This document shows, piece by piece, positions 42,346-48,416 of a stretch of 48,416 nucleotides of DNA (position 1 is the stretch's first letter; every line of letters begins with the position of its first letter). Source of the DNA: an uncultured Ruminococcus sp. (GTDB lineage Bacteria; Bacillota; Clostridia; Oscillospirales; Ruminococcaceae); NCBI GenBank assembly GCA_947624295.1, contig CANQJV010000012.1, positions 1 through 48,416 of the forward strand, written 5' to 3'. The notes under the pieces are model-generated. The model was not told the origin of the DNA. It saw only the letters and a list, made by a program, of their open reading frames with translations, and made no database searches. The position numbers were made by a program, and so were the translations under genes.

Positions 42346-43474
42346 CGCTGAAGGGAAACATTTATATAAATTTATTAACAGGATTCATAATGATAAAATA
42401 TATTGTTTTGAACAATACGTGAAAGGTGGTATTTTTTGTGCTGAAATTTACCGCCACGATTTGAAGAAGATAGAATCAATAGCTGAAGAATACGGGATAG
42501 AAGTTAAAAGTTTTGAATATAGTACTTTTTCAAGTGAAGTAATCCGCCGCAGAGGGCGTATAGGGCTTATCATAGGATTTGTTCTTGTGCTTGCCGTATC
42601 GCTCTATTTTTCGGCAGTTGTCGTCACAATAGACATACAGGGCAATGACAAAGTAAGCGATAAAGCTATACTGACTGCACTTGCTGAAATGGGTATAGAG
42701 GAGGGTACACCGTTCGGACAGATTAACTACATATGGAGCGAAAATCAGCTGAGGCTTATGGTGAATGGCATATCGTGGGCAGGTATGCACCGTACAGGTC
42801 ATAGGCTTGTTGTGGAAGTCACGGAACTTGTCGAGAAACCCGAAATGCTTAACGAGCGAATGCCGTGCAATATAGTTGCATCTCACGAGGGCTATATCAC
42901 GTACACATCTGTTCTTGACGGGCAACTTATGAAAAAAGTAGGTGACTATGTTTTCGAGGGCGATTTGCTTGTAAGCGGAGTTACATCGGACGATACAGGT
43001 CACACGAATCTGCATCACGCTCTTGCTGAAATCACGGGAGTTTATAGCGAATCAGTCACATTTGAGGGTGATTTTGTGAAAGAAAGGCTTAATCTCACGG
43101 GAGAAACCGACACAAGACGGCGGTTGAAATTATTCAGTCTTGATATTCCGCTGTATTTAGGCGAAAACAAATACGAATACAGTGAATGCGAGGAAACAGA
43201 AAAACCGCTTGTAATTATGGGGAAAAAGTTACCTATAAGCATAAAAAAAGAGCAATTTCAGGAGTTACAGCGCACTGAAACGAGGATTACAGAGGACGAA
43301 CTTTTTGCGGAATTGATGAAAAAAGTTTACTTATATGAACAGAATTTCCTTAGTGACTGCACGATACTCGAAAATGAAGTAGTACAGGAAACGACTGAAG
43401 ACAAAATCATTCTCACTGTAAACTACAAATTAGAGGGCGATATAGGTGCGGAACGTGAAATTATGGCGAAATAA
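42311..43474 (+). CDS. yqfD: YqfD sporulation protein
   Basis: 387 residues. N-terminal cytoplasmic YqfD domain, one transmembrane helix (RIGLIIGFVLVLAVSLYFSAVVV), then a large extracytoplasmic beta domain (VTIDIQGNDKVSDKAI). Start set at ATG 42311, with AAAGGAG 9 nt upstream lying inside yqfC. The pair is usual in spore formers. Confidence 0.88.
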   Translation: MRNQIRGSVKINAEGKHLYKFINRIHNDKIYCFEQYVKGGIFCAEIYRHDLKKIESIAEEYGIEVKSFEYSTFSSEVIRRRGRIGLIIGFVLVLAVSLYFSAVVVTIDIQGNDKVSDKAILTALAEMGIEEGTPFGQINYIWSENQLRLMVNGISWAGMHRTGHRLVVEVTELVEKPEMLNERMPCNIVASHEGYITYTSVLDGQLMKKVGDYVFEGDLLVSGVTSDDTGHTNLHHALAEITGVYSESVTFEGDFVKERLNLTGETDTRRRLKLFSLDIPLYLGENKYEYSECEETEKPLVIMGKKLPISIKKEQFQELQRTETRITEDELFAELMKKVYLYEQNFLSDCTILENEVVQETTEDKIILTVNYKLEGDIGAEREIMAK

Positions 43475-43499
43475 ATCCCTATGAAAACCATAGGGATTT
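43473..43499 (+). terminator. First AAATCCCTATG hairpin, after yqfD
   Basis: Perfect 11-bp arms AAATCCCTATG and CATAGGGATTT with a 5-base loop, starting in the yqfD stop codon. A near-copy occurs at 43616-43642. Confidence 0.65.
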
Positions 43500-43615
43500 C
43501 AGCTTGTAAAAAAATCCCCTTTCAAGAAAAAAAGTCAAAATCAACTAACGTAAAATAGCCATTTTCAAACTATTTGAGGTTAAAAAACATAATTTCAGAC
43601 TTTTTTGAAAAACTA

Positions 43616-43645
43616 AAATCCCTATGGAAATCATAGGGATTTTTT
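43616..43645. terminator. Second AAATCCCTATG hairpin, before the convergent GGDEF-EAL stop
   Basis: Same arms as at 43473-43499 with a different loop, followed by TTTTTT on the plus strand. The convergent gene stops at 43645, so it probably ends transcription from both sides. About 115 bp of AT-rich sequence without a gene lies between the two hairpins. Confidence 0.65.
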
Positions 43646-46600
43646 TACATATTTTCGTTAAATTTTATAATTTCGTCACGGCATTCTTCCGGAATCGGTT
43701 CAGGTTCAAATACAGGGTGTGCGAAATAGTACCCTTGCAACAAATCAACTCCGCATTCAATTACAGTTTTGAGTTCGCCTGAAGTTTCAACGCCTTCCGC
43801 AAGAACGAGGATATTATTTGCTTTTGAAATCCTTACGAGGTTAAGTATAATATTTTTCCTGCTTAAATCGCTGTCACAACCGTTTATAATAGCACGGTCA
43901 ATCTTAATCAGATTCGGTTCGAACGTAATCAGGGCGTGTTCGTTATTGTAACCGCTGCCGAAATCGTCAAGAGCAACCATAGCATTCCATTTCGCCATAC
44001 GTTTACGTTTGTTGTTCGTGTATTCGATATTAGCGCAGTCGCTTTCGAGGATTTCGAGAACAACCCTGTCAAGCAAATTCTTGTTTTCAGTTTCGATAAT
44101 ATGGATATCTTCGGGATTCAAGGTGCAATTTGAGATTGAATTTATAAAAATTTTTGCATTTTCTTTTATATTACCCTTTTCAATTTGTTTCCTGAAATCA
44201 CGGAAAGCGAGAGTCCAAGTTATCCTCTCAATATCGCTTAATTTTGCACTTGTCCTTGCAATTCTGATAAATTCCATAGGAGAACGGAGTATATCGGATT
44301 GCGGGCGCATAAGAGCCTCATAGCCGTATACCGAGCCGTCGTGAGCGGAGATAATTGTCTGAAATGCGTATCTTATACGCTGTTCATCGATAATGCGGTT
44401 CATTTCCTCAACGCCTGTCAGGAGGATAGAATCATTTGTATAAGAATTAACATTAAATTCAGCGATATTGCCTTTTTTGGAGTGTTTCACAGTATACATA
44501 GTGAAATCGGCATATTTTATAAGCATTTCATACGACTGCGAATCATCGGGATACCACGCAATACCGGCACTTGCCCTGACTTTGTAATGCGAGCCGTCAC
44601 CGAGAATGCAGTAACTTTTCAGGAGTCTGCTCCGGATAAGTTTAATTATATTACGAATATCATCTTTTGACTCGAAACCGTACAGGAACACATTAAATTC
44701 ATCGCCGGACATTCTTGCGGTGACACCGTCGTATTCCCTGAAACCTTTGAGGACATTTGCAGCTGTTTTGATGTAGTCGTCGCCGAAATCGTGCCCGTAT
44801 GTATCGTTAACATATTTAAGATTATCGAGGTCAATCATAATAAAAGCGGCAACACCGAGTTCATCGGGACGGCTGAAAAGTTCATCGATGATATTGTAGT
44901 AAGCACGGCGGTTGAGAAGTCCCGTAGTTAAATCATAGTCACGTTCGTACTCAATTTTTTTCTTTTCAAGCATCTGACTTGTAATATCCTGCACAAGAGC
45001 AAGAATATTATTTTTATCACGTTTCATTGTAAATTCATACCATTTTGTTATATTTATTTTCTCATCTGAATATACAATGACAATTTCCTCGTTTAATTTT
45101 TTGCTGTCGTGATAGAAAATATCACTTCCGCAGACTTTATTTTGCGGGTCAAAATCAGATATATATGCTTTGAAATGTTCAAATTTCAGGTTTGTGTCCT
45201 CAATAGGCAAACCTTTAAGGTCAAGCAGTTTTATAAGGCTTTCGCCAACGTAGACATTCATAGTATCGAGGTCACACACGAACACGCCTATACCCATATT
45301 CACCATACTTATGACTTTAGACACACGGGAGGACTGTTCCTGAATGTTGATTTGCAGGAACTCAATAGCTTCCGTGAGTTTATCGACTTCAGCGATACCT
45401 GACGAATTGAAACGTACTATTTTGTTCATTTCAAACTCGTTTTTAGTTAATTTGCTTGCGATTTTCTCAACAGGGTTAGTAACAATCCTGTCGATAATCA
45501 GGGCGATAATTATAGTGCTGATGACTGATATAATTGTTGCAAGAACAAGCATTTTTATGAGACGGTTGTAAATATTTAATATTTTATCTTTTTCAGCGAT
45601 TGAGATTAAAGCCCATTGTTCGTTGATATACGGCGAATCAGCACCGTAGAGGTTCATAAGCTGAACATTTCCTATAGATTTCCCGAAATGTTTTTTACCT
45701 ATGTTATAAATTTTACTTTTATCCGTACCCAAAACGGTAACAGCATCGGGAGTTTCAACAAGACGGCTGAAAATAGCACCATAACTCACCATAACAGTGT
45801 AATCGTTATCGTTATCGAAATCCGCACCTATAACGTAGCAGAGATTTTCGCTGAAATTATCACTTGACGGCATTTTTCTGAGGACATTTTTTTCGAGGAA
45901 ACCTATTCCGACAACGCCGTATACTGTACCGTCATCGGTCATAAGAGGGAGAGTGTACTTTATACTTGCCGGAGCTGATGCGGATATTCTTGAAAACCTG
46001 CTCCAATAGCCGAGGTCATTTATATTTATATTTTTATTTTGTTCAGCAGTTTCAATAGTTCTATGGTAAAAATCAAGTTCATTTTCGGTATCGCACTCAC
46101 CCACATCGATTTGAGCAGTCCATTCGTAGTCGAGAGCGATATTATACTTGTCTGTTATATCGGAGTTCCCTGCCTCAAGGAGCAAATCCTCATTACGTGA
46201 CGCACCGTTTGAAGTTGTATCCATATCACGTATATACACGCAGGATTTATTATTCATACCGTTTCTTTTGTACAAATCGCCCGTATCAAGTATAAGGAAA
46301 GCATCATTTGCGCCTGAAATACGCAGAAGATATATTAAATCCTGAGTTGCCTCCGAAATAATTTCCTTATTGAGGTTCTTATCAGTTGAAAGTTCACTGA
46401 TAGACTGATTTTTTTCATTGAGAATCTGTTGAGTTATGCTGTTTATTTCAATATCAGCCTGATATACGTCCGAAATATTCCGCAGGAACATATTTTCTAT
46501 GTAATTCTTACGGTTTTCAGTTTTCTCGATAAGCATATTATACGCATACTGTTTTACTGAAGTAAATTCACCGCTTACATAAAGTGCGCCAAAAAGAGTA

Positions 46601-46689
46601 GTAATCTGCAATGCTGAAAGCATTATCATAGGGAAAAGCAGTTTTGCAGAAAATGAACTCGCACGCTTTTTTTTCTTTTCTGATTTCAT
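43645..46689 (-). CDS. Transmembrane GGDEF-EAL cyclic-di-GMP enzyme with extracellular sensor domain
   Basis: 1014 residues. TM1 (LLFPMIMLSALQITTLFGALYV), a ~330-residue extracellular dCache-like sensor, TM2 (MLVLATIISVISTIIIALII), HAMP, a PAS-like segment, a GGDEF domain with SGDEF (~660) and an EAL domain with YEALMRP (~790), ALDDFGSGY and LAEGVET. The EAL set is intact, so phosphodiesterase activity is likely. SGDEF is a variant of GGDEF and could be active or a GTP-binding regulator. It starts 2 nt after the stop of the solute-binding lipoprotein gene, so the two form one unit. Confidence 0.9.
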   Translation of the reverse strand: MKSEKKKKRASSFSAKLLFPMIMLSALQITTLFGALYVSGEFTSVKQYAYNMLIEKTENRKNYIENMFLRNISDVYQADIEINSITQQILNEKNQSISELSTDKNLNKEIISEATQDLIYLLRISGANDAFLILDTGDLYKRNGMNNKSCVYIRDMDTTSNGASRNEDLLLEAGNSDITDKYNIALDYEWTAQIDVGECDTENELDFYHRTIETAEQNKNININDLGYWSRFSRISASAPASIKYTLPLMTDDGTVYGVVGIGFLEKNVLRKMPSSDNFSENLCYVIGADFDNDNDYTVMVSYGAIFSRLVETPDAVTVLGTDKSKIYNIGKKHFGKSIGNVQLMNLYGADSPYINEQWALISIAEKDKILNIYNRLIKMLVLATIISVISTIIIALIIDRIVTNPVEKIASKLTKNEFEMNKIVRFNSSGIAEVDKLTEAIEFLQINIQEQSSRVSKVISMVNMGIGVFVCDLDTMNVYVGESLIKLLDLKGLPIEDTNLKFEHFKAYISDFDPQNKVCGSDIFYHDSKKLNEEIVIVYSDEKINITKWYEFTMKRDKNNILALVQDITSQMLEKKKIEYERDYDLTTGLLNRRAYYNIIDELFSRPDELGVAAFIMIDLDNLKYVNDTYGHDFGDDYIKTAANVLKGFREYDGVTARMSGDEFNVFLYGFESKDDIRNIIKLIRSRLLKSYCILGDGSHYKVRASAGIAWYPDDSQSYEMLIKYADFTMYTVKHSKKGNIAEFNVNSYTNDSILLTGVEEMNRIIDEQRIRYAFQTIISAHDGSVYGYEALMRPQSDILRSPMEFIRIARTSAKLSDIERITWTLAFRDFRKQIEKGNIKENAKIFINSISNCTLNPEDIHIIETENKNLLDRVVLEILESDCANIEYTNNKRKRMAKWNAMVALDDFGSGYNNEHALITFEPNLIKIDRAIINGCDSDLSRKNIILNLVRISKANNILVLAEGVETSGELKTVIECGVDLLQGYYFAHPVFEPEPIPEECRDEIIKFNENM

Positions 46690-46691
46690 AA

Positions 46692-48188
46692 TTATTCTAC
46701 CATATTCTCCAGAACTGAATCAAATTCGTTAAACCATTTATCGAAAGCCTCATCACTTACAAATTCAGCTACTGCCTCATCGTGACTTGCACCGCCTGCC
46801 ATTTTTTCGAGTACCTTTGCGTAATCCTCATTTGCGGTATCCTGAATATAGTTGCCGAGGTAATCCCTTACTTCCGTAGCAGTTTCAAATGGTTTCATTG
46901 TATAGAGTGAGCGTGTATTTACTTCCTGAATAGCGAGTTCGAGCGAATTAAGCATAGTATCATTGACGGTATTCTGCGATTTTTCATTTACGGCTGATAT
47001 TTTTTCAAAGTCGTTTGCTGATTTTTTAACAGGCAGATAGCCTGAATTTATAGAAAACTCTATATTACGTTCTTCTTCCGTGAACCATTTCAGGAATACG
47101 GAGCTTGCATATTCAGTCTGTTCGTCTGAACGGATAATTGACATACCTGCGCCCTGCTGAACCGCATACGGCTCTGTACCCTCAAAATCGGGTATAGGCA
47201 AAACCATATTTTCGATTGGGTAGGAATAATCGTCATTTATAGTGACTTCTTCCGGGTAATAGGCTGTTCCAGTAGTGGAGCATATAATTGCAACTGCTTT
47301 GCCGAGTTTCACGTCATCGCTCCTGTAGCGACCTTGTGCTGTATAGTAGCCTTTTACATACGGTACATAGTAATTATCCCACAATTTCCTTGCAACGTCT
47401 TTATCAACAGTGAGAACAGGCTTGCCTGAATCGTCAATGTAGACAAATTCCGCACCAAGTTGTTTTGCGCCGACAATCATATAATTTGCGACGGAATCCC
47501 GTCCGAAAAACGATTTACCATCATTTTCGACATCAGGTGTCAACTCATCGGTATAGTTGTAGTATTTCTCCGCAATTTCAGCAAGACTTTCCCACGTTTT
47601 CAGGTCGTCAACAGTAATATTTTCAGCTTTAGCAAAGTCTTCCCAGTCAGTAGTATTCAGCACCATAATTTCGGTACTTTTAGCAGTCGGGAAAATTTTT
47701 ATCGAGTTATCCCCTGAAAAACGCCCTTCGTCAATATACGCATCAACATATTCATCAAGTTTAATATTGTCCTCATCTTCGTCAAAATATTTACCTATAT
47801 CAACAAGTCCGACTAATTTATCGACTGTATATGCAGTTTCAGCGTAAGTTGCGAAAATATCAGGCGGATTTTCTGCACCTGCACTATTTTTTACGGAGGA
47901 AATAACACTGTCAGCGAGTTCAGAAATGCTGCCCTTTGAAACAGATTCAACTACAATCCCCTTTTCGTATCCTATTGTATTATTAAACTCCGCAACTGCA
48001 CTGTCAAAATTCATCTGCTGAACACCGTTGTAATAATGCCACACTGTAACTGTAATCGGGTCACTTATCGGAGGAGTACTTTTTTCGGCTGATGTATTTT
48101 GTTCATCTGAAGCTGAACTTCCGCAGGCTGAGAGTGACACTGTAAGAATAACTGCAAGTATTGCTGAAAGAAAATTGAATCTTTTCAT
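46692..48188 (-). CDS. Extracellular solute-binding lipoprotein (family 1 type)
   Basis: 498 residues. Lipoprotein signal with lipobox LSAC (SLSACGSSAS), then the type-2 periplasmic binding fold of ABC sugar-binding proteins (VTVWHYYNGVQQMNFDSAVAEFNN; IFATYAETAYTVDKL). No permease or ATPase is nearby. Instead the next gene is the GGDEF-EAL enzyme. AAGGAG precedes the ATG, and it has a perfect promoter. It may serve as ligand sensor for the neighbouring enzyme. Confidence 0.88.
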   Translation of the reverse strand: MKRFNFLSAILAVILTVSLSACGSSASDEQNTSAEKSTPPISDPITVTVWHYYNGVQQMNFDSAVAEFNNTIGYEKGIVVESVSKGSISELADSVISSVKNSAGAENPPDIFATYAETAYTVDKLVGLVDIGKYFDEDEDNIKLDEYVDAYIDEGRFSGDNSIKIFPTAKSTEIMVLNTTDWEDFAKAENITVDDLKTWESLAEIAEKYYNYTDELTPDVENDGKSFFGRDSVANYMIVGAKQLGAEFVYIDDSGKPVLTVDKDVARKLWDNYYVPYVKGYYTAQGRYRSDDVKLGKAVAIICSTTGTAYYPEEVTINDDYSYPIENMVLPIPDFEGTEPYAVQQGAGMSIIRSDEQTEYASSVFLKWFTEEERNIEFSINSGYLPVKKSANDFEKISAVNEKSQNTVNDTMLNSLELAIQEVNTRSLYTMKPFETATEVRDYLGNYIQDTANEDYAKVLEKMAGGASHDEAVAEFVSDEAFDKWFNEFDSVLENMVE

Positions 48189-48250
48189 ATGATTTGCTCC
48201 TTTTAGTTATTTATGTTAAATAAAAATCACGACACATTACTATTGTAACT

Positions 48251-48279
48251 ATTATACCATTTTATACATAATATGTCAA
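48251..48279 (-). promoter_or_regulatory. Promoter of the solute-binding protein operon
   Basis: On the minus strand TTGACA (48274-48279) and TATAAT (48251-48256) are spaced 17 bp, both perfect consensus. Leader ~55 nt. Confidence 0.9.
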
Positions 48280-48345
48280 CTATAATTTGTTAATTTTTCT
48301 TTTAAGGCAAAACCGCATATATCGCTATCAAGCGAACAAAATATG

Positions 48346-48373
48346 AAAAAGCACTCAGCAAAAAGCCAAGTGC
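48346..48373 (-). terminator. Terminator of the next gene to the right
   Basis: On the minus strand GCACTTGGC and GCTGAGTGC pair in a 9-bp stem (two G-U) around TTTTT, followed by TTTTT. It would end transcription of a gene beyond the right edge. Confidence 0.7.
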
Positions 48374-48416
48374 ATATAGAAATATTCAATTTTATGTTCA
48401 CAGGGCGCACTGAATC

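Overview
The window looks like a piece of chromosome from a low-to-mid GC, spore-forming Firmicute of the Ruminococcus/Oscillospiraceae type. The signs are a dockerin-bearing GDSL hydrolase, sigG, ylbJ and yqfC-yqfD sporulation genes, TTGACA/TATAAT promoters with 17-bp spacers, AGGAGG-type ribosome binding sites, and a conjugative element built like those of gut Clostridia. The assignment is by inference; there is no rRNA in the window.

Layout. (1) About 1-2.8 kb, AT-rich: two tandem copies of a two-gene cassette, a small immunity-like protein followed by a partner with a shared C-terminal core. The last copy runs off the left edge. (2) 3.0-5.9 kb: a complete agr-type peptide quorum-sensing locus in the order agrA-agrC-agrB-agrD. 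It includes a 51-residue AgrD precursor and a promoter for agrBD with two 18-bp tandem operator-like repeats against its -35 box. (3) 6.0-37.0 kb: an integrative and conjugative element (ICE) with nearly every gene on the minus strand. It carries a tyrosine integrase between perfect 19-bp inverted repeats, a MOBP-like relaxase fused to Sel1 repeats, a single-chain Type ISP restriction-modification enzyme, a candidate oriT, a type IV secretion set (VirB4, PrgI, VirB6-like, VirD4, VirB2-like, cell-wall hydrolase-like protein), a primase-like TOPRIM protein, sortase B with a giant CnaB/NlpC surface protein, and an accessory block with two orphan DNA methyltransferases, a Bro-type antirepressor and several polyvalent-type proteins. 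(4) 37.1-48.4 kb, core genome: initiator tRNA-fMet, sigG, dockerin-GDSL esterase, rplJ-rplL with an L10-leader attenuator, ylbJ, divergent yqfC-yqfD, and an operon of a solute-binding lipoprotein with a transmembrane GGDEF-EAL protein.

The most interesting signal is a shared extreme C-terminal tail. It is an acidic stretch ending in a short Met-rich motif of the type [LFM]-G-M-x-[MVL]-[ST]. It occurs on seven otherwise unrelated accessory proteins of the ICE: the ArdA-like protein, a Fic protein, a DUF3846-like protein, an Api92/LPD28-type protein and three unknowns. It is absent from the secretion machinery, the relaxase, the methyltransferases and the core genes. A common sorting or translocation signal, for example for delivery into the recipient through the element's own secretion channel, would explain this. 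That function is inference.

How the parts would work together: the integrase excises the ICE, the relaxase and RHH-like accessory protein process oriT, VirD4 couples the DNA to the VirB4/VirB6/PrgI channel, and the NlpC-type and sortase-linked surface proteins deal with the cell wall and contact. The orphan methyltransferases and ArdA-like protein would protect the incoming DNA, while the ISP enzyme defends the host and element. The left boundary of the ICE is not settled. A tRNA-T-arm-like inverted repeat near 37.0 kb may mark the right end.
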